From contig NZ_JAHTMR010000003.1 of assembly GCF_019200975.1 (NCBI RefSeq), positions 31,639 through 95,638 of the forward strand: a stretch of 64,000 nt of DNA, written 5' to 3'. Positions within the stretch are counted from its first letter, which is position 1. Each line of letters opens with the position of its first letter. A program made the position numbers and the translations under genes. This DNA comes from Pseudomonas sp. PD9R. GTDB lineage: Bacteria > Pseudomonadota > Gammaproteobacteria > Pseudomonadales > Pseudomonadaceae. The notes under the pieces were generated by a model. It worked only from the letters and a program-made list of their open reading frames with translations. It was not told where the DNA came from and did no database searches. Of the stretch, positions 33,121 to 42,517 are shown piece by piece.

Positions 33121-33702
33121 ATGCTGATCCCAGGCAAATCTCACAAACCAGGCGTCTGCGCAGACCCTTTGCGCACGCCCGTGCAGGAACGCGAACTGTT
33201 GCGTGACCTCGCCCGCAAGGCTGAGCAAGCGCTGACAGGCGTGCAGATGGCGAGCATGGACGAGCTCACTTTGCTGCCCAATCGTCATGGTTTCATCGCA
33301 TTGGCCAAGCTGGGCCTGGACGCTTGCGAACAATTAGCGCGGCCAGCGACGCTGTTGTTTTTCAACCTCGATGACTTCAAACGCATTAACTACCTGTTTG
33401 GCCGCACCGAGGGCGATAACGCCCTGAAAACCTTCGCCGACGTGCTGCGCATCGGCTTCCGGGAAAACGATGTGATCGGTCGGCTGGAAGGCGCGACCTT
33501 CGTCGCCTTGCTGACCGGTTCCGGTGCCGTCGATATCACGGCAATCAAGGCGCGGCTCGAAGAAATGCTCGACGAACGCAATGCCACGGCACATCGCGGG
33601 TATGACATTCGTTTCAGTATTGGGCAGATTGAGCATGATCCGACGGCTCATGGCACATTCGAGGAGTTGCTGGGTGAGGCGCAGAGGGTAATGAACCGTT
33701 AG
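33121..33702 (+). CDS. Degenerate GGDEF protein with retained I-site
   Basis: This is a 193-residue cytosolic protein with a short N-terminal helix followed by a GGDEF fold (about residues 45-190). The fold is clear from DELTLLPNRHGF, LLFFNLDDFKRIN and GRTEGDNALKTFADVLR. The signature motif is replaced by Glu-Gly-Ala-Thr-Phe at residues 123-127, losing both acidic catalytic residues, so diguanylate cyclase activity is not expected. The inhibitory-site motif Arg114-x-x-Asp117, five residues upstream, is intact, which suggests a c-di-GMP receptor (compare PelD). No sensor domain is present. Start ATG 33121 has GGAG upstream. Confidence 0.88.
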   Translation: MLIPGKSHKPGVCADPLRTPVQERELLRDLARKAEQALTGVQMASMDELTLLPNRHGFIALAKLGLDACEQLARPATLLFFNLDDFKRINYLFGRTEGDNALKTFADVLRIGFRENDVIGRLEGATFVALLTGSGAVDITAIKARLEEMLDERNATAHRGYDIRFSIGQIEHDPTAHGTFEELLGEAQRVMNR

Positions 33703-33715
33703 CCCTATGGTTTAG

Positions 33716-34021
33716 TTATTGTCGATCAAATATATTCAGGCAATAGCTAGCTCCTGCGTCAGAGCCGCATTTCTGTTTGTCAAAAAAAAGCTTGTTCAGC
33801 TGACTTCCATTTATGGTCACTCCGGTCGTGGGCAAGTTTTCAATTTTGTAACTTTTACCAGGAGCAAGTTCAATGGTGTCTGGACTGCCCGCGACGGAAA
33901 TTGAGTAAGTACTGCTGGCGGTCTTGTTGACTACGGTAAACCCTTGGTTTGTCATCTCGACCGCGGTTGCGTGTTGAGTTGCAGCAGCTAAAATAATCAA
34001 GGAAAAATAGAAGGCTTTCAT
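33716..34021 (-). CDS. Small secreted protein of unknown function (tandem pair, second gene)
   Basis: This 101-residue protein has a Sec signal peptide (about residues 1-20, ending ATA). The mature part is beta-rich, TVVNKTASSTYSISVAG, ELAPGKSYKI, with a C-terminal Cys pair C-x8-C followed by LNIF that could form a disulfide. AAAAGGAG precedes the ATG. It lies downstream of the related gene at 34067, on the same strand, in AT-rich DNA unlike the neighbouring core genes. I do not recognise a family. The fold might be a small Ig-like or spore-coat/pilin-like beta sandwich, but this is only a guess. Confidence 0.75.
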   Translation of the reverse strand: MKAFYFSLIILAAATQHATAVEMTNQGFTVVNKTASSTYSISVAGSPDTIELAPGKSYKIENLPTTGVTINGSQLNKLFFDKQKCGSDAGASYCLNIFDRQ

Positions 34022-34066
34022 GTTGGACTCCTTTTAATGGCTGTGTCTGACGATTTATGTGTCGCC

Positions 34067-34375
34067 TTAATCTTTTGAAAATAGCTGAATGCATAATGCC
34101 GTGTAGGTGGTTGTGCAGTTGGTGGATTCTGAAACGGTGATTGAGGTAACTGCCGGCGCATCGGCTGTTGTAGTTAAAAAGCCCCCTGCAACAGGGTATG
34201 GCGCTACTAAGAACATTTCTCCGGGGGAGAGGATTCTCTTGTCTTTGCCATATATCTCTGCAGTGATGACAGTTGATTTTGTCATGTTTCTGAATTGAAT
34301 ATCTCCATAACCTGCAGCGTAAACAGGCAGGGCGGAAATTAAACTGAGCGCTACGGTTAGTGATCTTATAAGCAT
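34067..34375 (-). CDS. Small secreted protein of unknown function (tandem pair, first gene)
   Basis: This 102-residue protein has a signal peptide (MLIRSLTVALSLISALPVYA). The mature part shows the same plan as its downstream neighbour: an N-x-T-K-S-T segment near the start, a SPGEMFLV segment matching APGKSYKI, and a C-terminal C-x7-C followed by IQLF. The shared length, layout and end motif suggest the two arose by duplication, although identity is low. The start at 34375 has only a weak ribosome-binding site. Function unknown. Confidence 0.72.
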   Translation of the reverse strand: MLIRSLTVALSLISALPVYAAGYGDIQFRNMTKSTVITAEIYGKDKRILSPGEMFLVAPYPVAGGFLTTTADAPAVTSITVSESTNCTTTYTALCIQLFSKD

Positions 34376-34614
34376 GATTATATTCTCGCTGGTTTTTCAG
34401 TATTTGATCTTTATCTCTCTAACTTGGCTACTGTCATAAATTACAGGTTTTTGTGTTCGGTTAAGAATGTTTTGAAATTTCAGGCGGGATTTTTATTTCG
34501 AAAGGGGTTTCATGTTAAGAGAGTGTAACTACCGGTTGGATCAAGATATTGACCAGCCGATAGTTAGGCTTTCAATGGAGCTGTTTGTCCACGATAAGGG
34601 AATGACTTTCCCGA

Positions 34615-35040
34615 CTATTTGGCAAACAACTGCCCAATATCCTTGAATGCCTTGAACTCCAGCGCATTACCGCAAGGATCAAACAAAAACATCGTCGCCT
34701 GCTCGCCCACCAGTCCCTGAAATCGAATCCCCGGCTCAATCACGAACCGCGTCTCCAGCGCTGTCAGCCGTTGCGCCAGTGCTTCCCATTCCTGCATTCC
34801 CAGCACCACACCGAAGTGCGGCACCGGCACGTCGTGGCCGTCAACCGCGTTGGTGTGAGCGGCTTCTTGCGAGGCATTTTTCGGCGCCAGGTGAATCACC
34901 AGTTGATGGCCGAAGAAATTGAAATCGACCCAATGGTCGCTGGAGCGACCTTCTTCGAGGCCGAACACGCTGCCATAGAAATGCCGTGCGGCGGCCAGGT
35001 CATAGACCGGAATGGCAAGGTGAAAAGGGGAAAGCTGCAT
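34615..35040 (-). CDS. VOC/glyoxalase family protein
   Basis: This 141-residue vicinal-oxygen-chelate protein has two beta-alpha-beta-beta-beta modules. Possible metal ligands are the His in FHLAIPV, His residues in GHQLVIH and PHFGVVL, and Glu in GNALEFKAF. The layout resembles ring-cleaving or glyoxalase-like members, but the substrate is unknown. ATG 35040 leads [12 protein letters not shown]. It is divergent from the LysR gene at 35155 with 114 bp between, a typical regulator/target layout. Confidence 0.9.
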   Translation of the reverse strand: MQLSPFHLAIPVYDLAAARHFYGSVFGLEEGRSSDHWVDFNFFGHQLVIHLAPKNASQEAAHTNAVDGHDVPVPHFGVVLGMQEWEALAQRLTALETRFVIEPGIRFQGLVGEQATMFLFDPCGNALEFKAFKDIGQLFAK

Positions 35041-35135
35041 TGAGAGTCGCCTCAGTAGTGGGGGGATTCCGGATGAGTTTAGTCCTGTGATTTTTGATTA
35101 AAAGAAGATAGTTTTTACACCGAGCTCAAATAATT

Positions 35136-35147
35136 TCGATCAATCGA
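35136..35147. promoter_or_regulatory. Short inverted repeat before the LysR gene
   Basis: TCGATCAATCGA, with TCGAT and ATCGA around CA, lies 7 bp before the LysR ATG in the divergent intergenic region. It could be part of a LysR site or chance. Confidence 0.3.
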
Positions 35148-35154
35148 GGCCGCT

Positions 35155-36009
35155 ATGCTGCGCGAACTGAAAACCTTCATCGCCGTGACCCGTTACGGCA
35201 CGTTCGCGGCGGCAGCAATGCACATCGGCCTGACGCAATCGGCGGTCAGCGCACAGATTCGTAACCTGGAACAGGCCCTTGGCATTCGTTTGTTCGACCG
35301 CACCGGGCGACAGGCGCTGCTCAATGCGGCGGGGCAGCGGGCATTACCCATGGCCCGAGAGATGCTGGAAACCTTCAGCCGTATGGCGGTAAGCGATGAT
35401 GTCAGCGAGTACCGTGGCGAATTGAAAATTGGCGCGGTGGCTACGGCCCAAACCGGATTGCTGCCCCAGGCATTGTTGCGATTGCGTCAGCAGGCGCCAC
35501 TCCTGGAACCGAAGCTGGTGCCCGGCGTGTCGCTCAATCTGTTGAGTCAGGTGGACACTGGCGAAGTGGATCTGGCGATCCTGATCAAACCGCCGTTCGA
35601 CTTGCCCAAGGAATTGTCAGCGCAGGTGATTCGCCGCGAGCCGTTTGTGCTGATTGTCCCGGCAGACCTCGAAGGCGACGAGCCATTGCGATTACTCGCC
35701 GAACACCCGCATGTGCGCTACGACCGCAACTCGTTTGGCGGGCGCCTGGTGACGCGGTTCTTGCGTGAACAGCAAATCGACGTGCAAGTCGCGTTGGAGC
35801 TGGATGAGCTGGAAGCCATCGTCAAAATGGTCGAATGCGGTTTGGGGATTTCACTGTTGCCCGAGGCGGGATTGTGGCTTGAGCACGGGGCGAAGGTGCG
35901 GGTGATCCGCTTGGGTGAGTTGACGTTTTATCGGGAGATTGTGTTGTTGCAGCGTTATAGCCAGCGTCATCAGCCGATTCAGCAGTTGTTTGCGCGGTGT
36001 TTGTTGTGA
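35155..36009 (+). CDS. LysR-type transcriptional regulator
   Basis: This 284-residue regulator begins MLRELKTFIAVTRYGTFAAAA. The recognition helix LTQSAVSAQIRNLEQALG and LFDRTGRQALL are typical LysR features; an effector-binding domain starts near residue 90. Since it is divergent from the VOC gene, that gene is the likely target. Its transcript ends near the family-B doublet and the terminator at 36105. Confidence 0.92.
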   Translation: MLRELKTFIAVTRYGTFAAAAMHIGLTQSAVSAQIRNLEQALGIRLFDRTGRQALLNAAGQRALPMAREMLETFSRMAVSDDVSEYRGELKIGAVATAQTGLLPQALLRLRQQAPLLEPKLVPGVSLNLLSQVDTGEVDLAILIKPPFDLPKELSAQVIRREPFVLIVPADLEGDEPLRLLAEHPHVRYDRNSFGGRLVTRFLREQQIDVQVALELDELEAIVKMVECGLGISLLPEAGLWLEHGAKVRVIRLGELTFYREIVLLQRYSQRHQPIQQLFARCLL

Positions 36010-36016
36010 ACCGTGA

Positions 36017-36092
36017 AGATCGAAAGATCGCAGCGTTCGGCAGCTCCTGCAGAGTTCAATGTAGGAGCTGCCGAAGGCTGCGATCTTTTGAT
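36017..36092. repeat. Family-B repeat doublet
   Basis: GATCGAAAGATCGCAGCGTTCGG and the inverted GTAGGAGCTGCCGAAGGCTG are separated by ~18 bp, between two convergent genes. Confidence 0.9.
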
Positions 36093-36104
36093 TTTGACTC
36101 CAAT

Positions 36105-36133
36105 AAAAAACCCGCCAGACGAGGCGGGTTTTT
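36105..36133. terminator. Bidirectional terminator after fabI and the LysR gene
   Basis: AAAAAACCCGCC, loop AGACGA, GGCGGGTTTTTG. The A and T tracts on the two sides let it serve the leftward fabI transcript and the rightward LysR transcript. Confidence 0.93.
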
Positions 36134-36150
36134 GATGGGCTAACCGAAGA

Positions 36151-36945
36151 TCACTCTTCGATGTTGCCCATGGCCGTGGTGTTGAAACCACCGTCCACGT
36201 ACATGATTTCGCCGCTGATGCCGGACGCCAGGTCCGAGCACAGGAAGGCGCCGGCGTTGCCGACTTCGTCGATGGTGACGTTGCGACGCAGCGGGGTTTG
36301 CGCTTCGTTGGCGGCCAGCATCTTGCGGAAGTTCTTGATACCGGAGGCCGCGAGGGTACGGATCGGGCCAGCCGATACGCAGTTGACGCGAGTGCCGTCC
36401 GGGCCCAGGGAGCCGGCCAGGTAACGAACGCCCGCTTCCAGGGAAGCCTTGGCCATGCCCATCACGTTGTAGTTCGGCATGGTGCGCTCGGCGCCCAGGT
36501 ACGACAGGGTCAGCAGGCTGCCGTTGCGGCCTTTCATCATTTCGCGGCCAGCCTTGGCCAGGGCCACGAAGCTGTAGGCGCTGATGTCGTGAGCGATGCG
36601 GAAACCGTCACGGGTGGTGGCTTCGGTGAAGTCGCCGTCCAGTTGGTCGCCCGGGGCGAAGCCGACGGAGTGAACGATGCAGTCCAGGCCGTCCCACTTC
36701 TTGCTCAGTTCTTCGAAGACCTTGGCGATTTCTGCATCGCTGGCCACGTCGCACGGGAAGCACAGCTCAGGGCTCGAACCCCAGCCCTGTGCGAACTCTT
36801 CGACACGACCCTTGAGTTTGTCGTTCTGATAAGTGAAGGCAAGCTCAGCGCCCTCGCGATGCATGGCGGCAGCGATGCCGGATGCGATGGACAGCTTGCT
36901 GGCGACACCGACGATCAGTACGCGCTTACCGGCGAGAAAACCCAT
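36151..36945 (-). CDS. fabI: Enoyl-[acyl-carrier-protein] reductase (NADH)
   Basis: FabI carries out the last reduction of each fatty acid elongation cycle in the cytosol and is the triclosan target. The 264-residue SDR-type protein begins [21 protein letters not shown], with the FabI-specific Gly-rich region. The catalytic Tyr-x6-Lys is in [15 protein letters not shown], and [13 protein letters not shown] is the FabI substrate loop. Start ATG 36945 has AGAGGAG; the longer frame to 37077 overlaps the upstream ATPase gene and is rejected. It starts 19 bp after that gene's stop, as the terminal gene of the Npp/Yej-type operon, with a strong terminator downstream. Confidence 0.97.
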   Translation of the reverse strand: MGFLAGKRVLIVGVASKLSIASGIAAAMHREGAELAFTYQNDKLKGRVEEFAQGWGSSPELCFPCDVASDAEIAKVFEELSKKWDGLDCIVHSVGFAPGDQLDGDFTEATTRDGFRIAHDISAYSFVALAKAGREMMKGRNGSLLTLSYLGAERTMPNYNVMGMAKASLEAGVRYLAGSLGPDGTRVNCVSAGPIRTLAASGIKNFRKMLAANEAQTPLRRNVTIDEVGNAGAFLCSDLASGISGEIMYVDGGFNTTAMGNIEE

Positions 36946-36964
36946 GTGTTGCTCCTCTTTCAGG

Positions 36965-38575
36965 TTATTGCGCAGTGGCTGGAGCCAGGAAAGCGGCTTC
37001 CAGCAACTGCTGTGTATACGGATGTTGGGGGGCGGCAAAAATACTTTGCGCGTCTCCCTGTTCGACCACTTGGCCATGCTTGACCACCATCAGCTGGTGG
37101 CTCAGTGCTTTAACGACAGCCAGGTCATGGCTGATAAACAAATACGTCAGATTGTACTTGGCTTGCAGTGAACGCAGCAGCTCCACCACTTGGCGTTGAA
37201 CGGTGCGGTCGAGGGCCGAAGTCGGCTCGTCCAGCAGAATCAACGCCGGTTTTAGCACTAATGCCCGGGCAATGGCGATTCTCTGCCGTTGCCCACCGGA
37301 AAATTCGTGGGGGTAGCGGTTCCGGGTTTCCGGGTCCAGACCTACCTCCTTGAGTGCCGCAATAATCGCTTGTTCCTGTTCCGCCTCGGTGCCCATCTTG
37401 TGGATCCGCAGGCCTTCGCCAACGATCTGGCTCACGCACATCCGCGGGCTCAGGCTGCCGAACGGGTCCTGAAACACCACTTGCATCTCCCGTCGAAGCG
37501 GCCTGACCTGTTGCTGCGTCAGGCAGTCTAGCTGTTTGCCTTCAAAACGGATGGTGCCTTTGCTGCCAATCAACCGCAGGATCGCCAGACCCAACGTGGA
37601 TTTACCGGAACCGCTTTCTCCCACAATCCCCAGGGTCTGGCCTTGGGGCAGGCTGAAATTGATGCCGTCTACTGCTTTGACGTAATCCACGGTCTTTTTC
37701 AGCAGACCTTTCTTGATCGGGAACCAGACTTTCAGGTCCTCGACCGCCAGCAATGGCGGGCCAACCACGTTGGTCGCCGGTGTGCCGCTGGGCTCCGCTG
37801 CCAGCAGGATCCGAGTGTACGGATGCTGCGGTGCGCGGAACAACTCTTCGCACGATGCCTGTTCGACGATGCAACCGCGCTGCATGACACATACCCGATG
37901 CGCAATTCTTTTCACCAGGTTCAAATCGTGGCTGATCAGCAGCAATGCCATGCCCAGGCGAGCCTGCAATTCCTTGAGCAGTTCGAGGATTTTCAGCTGA
38001 ACGGTCACGTCCAGCGCGGTGGTTGGCTCGTCGGCAATCAGCAGCTCGGGCTCGTTGGCCAGGGCCATGGCAATCATCACGCGCTGGCGCTGACCACCGG
38101 ACAATTCGTGGGGCAGGGCCTTGAGGCGCTTGTGCGGCTCAGGAATGCCGACCATCTCCAGCAATTCCAGGGTGCGTTTGGTGGCGACTTTACCGACCAG
38201 ACCCTTGTGGATACCCAGCACCTCGTTGATCTGCTTTTCGATCGAGTGAAGCGGGTTGAGCGAGGTCATCGGCTCCTGAAAGATCATTGCGATCCGGTTG
38301 CCGCGGATGTGGCGGATGGTTTTTTCTTTCAGGCTCAGCAGGTCCTGGCCGGAATACTCGATGGTGCCGGACGGATGCCGGGCCAGCGGGTAGGGCAGCA
38401 GGCGCAGGATCGAGTGCGCGGTCACCGATTTGCCGGAGCCGCTTTCACCGACCAGCGCCAAGGTCTCGCCACGCTTGATATCGAAGCTGACGCCTTCGAC
38501 TACCCGCTGACAACGATCACCGACGACAAATTCGACGGCGAGGTCGCGCACTTCGATCAGATTGTCCTGATTCAT
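36965..38575 (-). CDS. nppD: ABC importer ATPase with two nucleotide-binding domains (YejF/NppD type)
   Basis: This 536-residue ATPase subunit has two complete ABC cassettes. Domain 1 has Walker A GESGSGKS near residue 43, the signature LSGGQRQR and Walker B LLIADEPT. Domain 2 has GESGSGKS near residue 325, FSGGQRQR and LILLDEPT. It powers the inner-membrane importer of the two permeases upstream. The Yej/Npp system takes up peptide-linked compounds, including microcin C in E. coli and blasticidin/pacidamycin-type antibiotics in P. aeruginosa (from memory). The ATG lies one base after the permease stop (TGAaATG). Confidence 0.93.
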   Translation of the reverse strand: MNQDNLIEVRDLAVEFVVGDRCQRVVEGVSFDIKRGETLALVGESGSGKSVTAHSILRLLPYPLARHPSGTIEYSGQDLLSLKEKTIRHIRGNRIAMIFQEPMTSLNPLHSIEKQINEVLGIHKGLVGKVATKRTLELLEMVGIPEPHKRLKALPHELSGGQRQRVMIAMALANEPELLIADEPTTALDVTVQLKILELLKELQARLGMALLLISHDLNLVKRIAHRVCVMQRGCIVEQASCEELFRAPQHPYTRILLAAEPSGTPATNVVGPPLLAVEDLKVWFPIKKGLLKKTVDYVKAVDGINFSLPQGQTLGIVGESGSGKSTLGLAILRLIGSKGTIRFEGKQLDCLTQQQVRPLRREMQVVFQDPFGSLSPRMCVSQIVGEGLRIHKMGTEAEQEQAIIAALKEVGLDPETRNRYPHEFSGGQRQRIAIARALVLKPALILLDEPTSALDRTVQRQVVELLRSLQAKYNLTYLFISHDLAVVKALSHQLMVVKHGQVVEQGDAQSIFAAPQHPYTQQLLEAAFLAPATAQ

Positions 38576-38576
38576 T

Positions 38577-39596
38577 TCACTTCCTCGGGTCGAAGGCATC
38601 GCGAGCGGACTCGCCGATAAACACCAGCAAACTCAGCATCAAGGCCAACACCGCAAACGCGCTCATGCCGAGCCACGGCGCTTGCAGGTTGGATTTGCCC
38701 TGGGCCACAAGCTCGCCCAGTGACGGACTGCCGGCCGGCAAGCCAAAGCCGAGGAAATCCAGGGCGGTCAGTGTGCCGATGGCACCGGTCAGGATGAACG
38801 GCATGAAGGTCATGGTCGAGACCATGGCGTTGGGCAGGATGTGGCGGAACATGATCGCGCCATTCTGCATGCCCAGCGCCCGGGCCGCGCGTACGTATTC
38901 CAGATTACGCCCGCGCAGGAACTCGGCGCGAACCACATCCACCAGGCTCATCCAGGAAAACAGCAGCATGATGCCCAGCAGCCACCAGAAATTCGGCTGG
39001 ACGAAACTGGCGAGAATGATCAACAGATACAGCACCGGCAACCCGGACCAGATCTCCAGGAAGCGCTGCCCGGCCAGATCGACCCAGCCGCCGTAGAAGC
39101 CCTGCAACGCCCCGGCAATCACTCCGATGAGCGAGCTGAACAGGGTCAGTGTCAGGGCAAACAGTACGGAAATGCGGAAGCCGTAAATCACCCGGGCCAA
39201 CACATCGCGGCCCTGATCGTCAGTGCCCAGCAGGTTGTCCGTCGACGGTGGTGCGGGGGCCGGGACTTTCAGGTCGTAGTTGATGCTCTGGTAGCTATAG
39301 GGAATCGGCGCCCACAGCACCCAGGCGTCCTTGGCCTTGAGCAATTCGCGGATGTACGGGCTCTTGTAGTTGGCTTCCAGCGGAAATTCGCCACCGAAGG
39401 TGGTTTCCGGGTAGCGCTTGAGTGCCGGGAAATACCAGTTGTTGTCGTAGTGCACCACCAGCGGTTTGTCGTTGGCGATCAACTCGGCGCCGAGGCTGGC
39501 GCCGAACAGGATCAGAAACAGCCACAGCGACCACCAGCCACGCTTGTTGGCCTTGAACAGTTCGAAGCGCCGGCGATTGAGCGGGGACAGGTTCAT
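38577..39596 (-). CDS. nppC: Peptide ABC importer permease (YejE/NppC type)
   Basis: This 339-residue inner-membrane permease has an N-terminal membrane segment, a long periplasmic insertion, and a five-segment OppC-type core with FRISVLFALTLTLFSSLIGVIAG and the EAA-like EYVRAARALGMQNG loop that contacts the ATPase. Start ATG 39596 (MNLSPLNRRRFELFK) lies one base from the upstream permease stop. The longer frame to 39638 is rejected. It pairs with the YejB-like permease. Confidence 0.93.
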   Translation of the reverse strand: MNLSPLNRRRFELFKANKRGWWSLWLFLILFGASLGAELIANDKPLVVHYDNNWYFPALKRYPETTFGGEFPLEANYKSPYIRELLKAKDAWVLWAPIPYSYQSINYDLKVPAPAPPSTDNLLGTDDQGRDVLARVIYGFRISVLFALTLTLFSSLIGVIAGALQGFYGGWVDLAGQRFLEIWSGLPVLYLLIILASFVQPNFWWLLGIMLLFSWMSLVDVVRAEFLRGRNLEYVRAARALGMQNGAIMFRHILPNAMVSTMTFMPFILTGAIGTLTALDFLGFGLPAGSPSLGELVAQGKSNLQAPWLGMSAFAVLALMLSLLVFIGESARDAFDPRK

Positions 39597-39597
39597 C

Positions 39598-40671
39598 TCA
39601 ATGCTCCCGGCTTTCGAAGTCGATACGTGGATCGACAAAGGTGTAGGTGAGGTCGCCGATCAGTTTCACCACCAGACCGAGCAAGGTGAAGATAAACAGC
39701 GTGCCGAACACCACCGGGTAATCGCGGTTGATCGCCGCTTCGAAACTCATCAGACCGAGGCCGTCGAGGGAGAAAATCACTTCCACCAACAGCGAGCCCG
39801 TGAAGAAGATGCCGATGAACGCCGACGGGAAACCGGCAATCACCAGCAGCATCGCGTTGCGGAACACGTGGCCGTACAGCACGCGATGGTTGGTCAGGCC
39901 CTTGGCCTTGGCGGTGACCACGTACTGTTTGTTGATTTCATCGAGGAAGCTGTTTTTGGTCAGCAGGGTCATGGTCGCGAAGTTGCCGATCACCAGCGCG
40001 GTCACCGGCAGCGCCAGGTGCCAGAAGTAATCGAGCACCTTGCCGCCCATGCTCAGTTCGTCGAAGTTGTTCGACGTCAGCCCGCGCAACGGAAACCAGT
40101 CGAGATAGCTGCCCCCGGCAAACACCACGATCAGCAGGATGGCGAACAGAAACGCCGGGATCGCGTAGCCGACAATGATCGCCGAACTGGTCCAGACGTC
40201 GAAGTGGCTGCCGTGCCGCGTTGCCTTGGCGATCCCCAGCGGGATCGACACCAGGTACATGATCAGCGTGCTCCACAACCCGAGGGAGATCGATACGGGC
40301 ATCTTTTCCTTGATCAGGTCGATGACCTTGGCGTCGCGGAAGAAGCTGTCGCCGAAATCCAGGGTGGCGTAGTTCTTGACCATGATCCACAAGCGTTCCG
40401 GCGCCGATTTGTCGAAGCCGTACATGTGCTCGATTTCCTTGACCAGTGCCGGGTCCAGGCCTTGTGCGCCGCGATACGCGGAGCCGGCCACCGACACTTC
40501 CGCGCCGCCACCGGCGATGCGGCTGGTGGCACCCTCGAAGCCTTCGAGCTTGGCGATCATCTGTTCCACCGGCCCGCCGGGGGCGGCCTGGATGATCACG
40601 AAGTTGATCAGCAAAATGCCGAACAAGGTCGGGATGATCAGCAGCAGTCGCCGAAAAATATACGCCAGCAT
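39598..40671 (-). CDS. nppB: Peptide ABC importer permease (YejB/NppB type)
   Basis: This 357-residue OppB-type permease starts [19 protein letters not shown], the typical first membrane helix, followed by [15 protein letters not shown]. The EAA-like loop is in [24 protein letters not shown]. It forms the heterodimeric channel with the gene downstream. It follows the second substrate-binding-protein gene by 4 bp. Confidence 0.94.
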   Translation of the reverse strand: MLAYIFRRLLLIIPTLFGILLINFVIIQAAPGGPVEQMIAKLEGFEGATSRIAGGGAEVSVAGSAYRGAQGLDPALVKEIEHMYGFDKSAPERLWIMVKNYATLDFGDSFFRDAKVIDLIKEKMPVSISLGLWSTLIMYLVSIPLGIAKATRHGSHFDVWTSSAIIVGYAIPAFLFAILLIVVFAGGSYLDWFPLRGLTSNNFDELSMGGKVLDYFWHLALPVTALVIGNFATMTLLTKNSFLDEINKQYVVTAKAKGLTNHRVLYGHVFRNAMLLVIAGFPSAFIGIFFTGSLLVEVIFSLDGLGLMSFEAAINRDYPVVFGTLFIFTLLGLVVKLIGDLTYTFVDPRIDFESREH

Positions 40672-40675
40672 CTGA

Positions 40676-42517
40676 TTACTCCGTGCCCGCAGGGTCGGCT
40701 TGCAGTTTGGTTTCGATCTCTATCGCCGGTTTGGCATCGGGCTTGACCCACCAGGTGTTGATGCCAATGTCATATTTAGGCGAGACCTTGGGGTGACCGA
40801 TGTGGTTCCAGTACGCCACGCGCCAGGTTTTGATGTGCCAGTTGGGGATCACGTAATAGCCCCATTGCAGCACGCGGTCCAGTGCGCGCGCATGGGCCAC
40901 CAGGCTTTTGCGCGAATCGGCGTTGATCAGTTGTTCGACCAGTTGGTCTACCACCGGGTCTTTGAGGCCCATGGAATTGCGGCTGCCGGGTTTGTCGGCA
41001 GCTGCGGTCATCCAGAACTCGCGTTGTTCATTGCCCGGTGAGTTGGACTGCGGGAAGCTACCGACGATCATGTCGAAGTCCCGTGAACGCACGCGATTGA
41101 CGTATTGCGAGACGTCGACCCGGCGGATCACCAGGTCGATGCCCAGGTCGCTCAGGTTGCGTTTGAATGGCAATAGCACCCGTTCGAACTCGGTCTGGGC
41201 CAACAGGAATTCGATGGTCACCGGTTTGCCAGTGGTGTCGACCATTTTGTCATCGACGATGCGCCAGCCGGCCTCTTGCAACAGCTGATAAGCCTTGCGT
41301 TGCTGGGTGCGGATCATGCCGCTGGCATCGGTCATCGGGTTCTGGAATGCCTCGTTGAACACTTGCTCGGGAATCTTGCCGCGGAACGGATCGAGGATCG
41401 CCAGTTGATCGGCATCCGGCAGGCCGGTGGCGGCCATTTCCGAATTCTCGAAATAACTGCGGGTGCGCGCGTAGGCGCCGTTGAACAATTGCTTGTTGGT
41501 CCACTCGAAGTCCAGCAACAAAGTCAGGGCCTGACGCACCCGCACGTCCTGGAACAGCGGGCGACGCAGGTTGAACACGAAACCCTGCATGCCGGTGGGG
41601 TTGCCATTGGCAATCTGCTCCTTGATCAGACGGCCTTCGGTCACCGCCGGGATGTTGTAGGCGTTGGCCCAGTTTTTCGCGGTCATCTCCAGCCAGTAAT
41701 CGAACTGCCCGGCCTTGAGCGCCTCCAGCGCGACGGTGTTGTCGCGGTAATAGTCGGTGGTCATCACGTCGAAATTGTAAAAGCCGCGGTTGGCTGGCAG
41801 GTCCTTGCCCCAGTAATCCTTGACGCGCTCGTAGCGCACCGAACGACCGGCCTTTACCTCGGTGACTTTGTAAGGACCACTGCCCAGCGGAATTTCCAGG
41901 TTGCCTTTGTTGAAGTCACGGGTGGCCCACCAATGTTTGGGCAGGACTGGCAACTGACCGAGGATCAACGGTAGTTCGCGGTTGTTGTTGTGCTTGAATT
42001 TGAACAGCACTGTGAGCGGGTCCTCGGCGACGGCTTCATCGACGTCGCTGTAGTAACCGCGGTACATCGGCGCGCCGTCTTTGATCAGGGTCTGGAAGCT
42101 GAACACCACGTCCTCGGCACGGATCGGATGGCCGTCGTGGAAGCGCGCTTCGGGGCGCAGGTAGAAACGCACCCAGGTGTTGTCAGGGGCCTTTTCGATC
42201 TTGCCGGCGACCAGCCCGTACTCGGTGAACGGTTCATCGAGGCCCTGTTTGGCCAGGGTGTCGTAGATCAAATTGATGTCGTCCGCTGCAACCCCCTTGC
42301 TGATAAACGGGTTGAGGCTGTCGAAGCCACCAAAACCGGCCTGACGGAATTTACCGCCCTTGGGCGCGTCCGGATTGACGTAATCGAAATATTTGAAATC
42401 GGCCGGGTACTTCGGTGGCTCGTTGTACAGGGTCAGGGCATGTTGCGGCGCGGCGCAGGCCAGCCCGGCGAACAACAGGGCGCTGGCCTGCAGGAGCAGG
42501 GCGCTTGCTGGTTTCAT
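40676..42517 (-). CDS. Periplasmic peptide-binding protein of the Npp/Yej importer (second copy)
   Basis: This 613-residue SBP family 5 protein has signal peptide [22 protein letters not shown]. The family's core segments are [35 protein letters not shown] and the C-terminal [17 protein letters not shown]. It captures oligopeptide-like substrates for the importer. The ATG follows GGAGAAAG and overlaps the upstream stop by 4 bases (ATGA). It is a paralogue of the gene at 42514. In P. aeruginosa the two are nppA1 and nppA2; I cannot tell which is which here. Confidence 0.93.
   Translation of the reverse strand: MKPASALLLQASALLFAGLACAAPQHALTLYNEPPKYPADFKYFDYVNPDAPKGGKFRQAGFGGFDSLNPFISKGVAADDINLIYDTLAKQGLDEPFTEYGLVAGKIEKAPDNTWVRFYLRPEARFHDGHPIRAEDVVFSFQTLIKDGAPMYRGYYSDVDEAVAEDPLTVLFKFKHNNNRELPLILGQLPVLPKHWWATRDFNKGNLEIPLGSGPYKVTEVKAGRSVRYERVKDYWGKDLPANRGFYNFDVMTTDYYRDNTVALEALKAGQFDYWLEMTAKNWANAYNIPAVTEGRLIKEQIANGNPTGMQGFVFNLRRPLFQDVRVRQALTLLLDFEWTNKQLFNGAYARTRSYFENSEMAATGLPDADQLAILDPFRGKIPEQVFNEAFQNPMTDASGMIRTQQRKAYQLLQEAGWRIVDDKMVDTTGKPVTIEFLLAQTEFERVLLPFKRNLSDLGIDLVIRRVDVSQYVNRVRSRDFDMIVGSFPQSNSPGNEQREFWMTAAADKPGSRNSMGLKDPVVDQLVEQLINADSRKSLVAHARALDRVLQWGYYVIPNWHIKTWRVAYWNHIGHPKVSPKYDIGINTWWVKPDAKPAIEIETKLQADPAGTE

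Noticed and set aside
34512..34646. A 44-codon ATG frame with AAGGGG upstream, overlapping the end of the VOC gene
   Set aside because: It overlaps the opposite-strand VOC gene end, has no recognisable motif and lies in low-complexity AT-rich DNA. A real small protein cannot be excluded, but support is too thin.
39466..40746. A 426-codon + strand frame opposite the permease genes
   Set aside because: Antisense shadow of two membrane proteins, rich in His, Gln and Arg.
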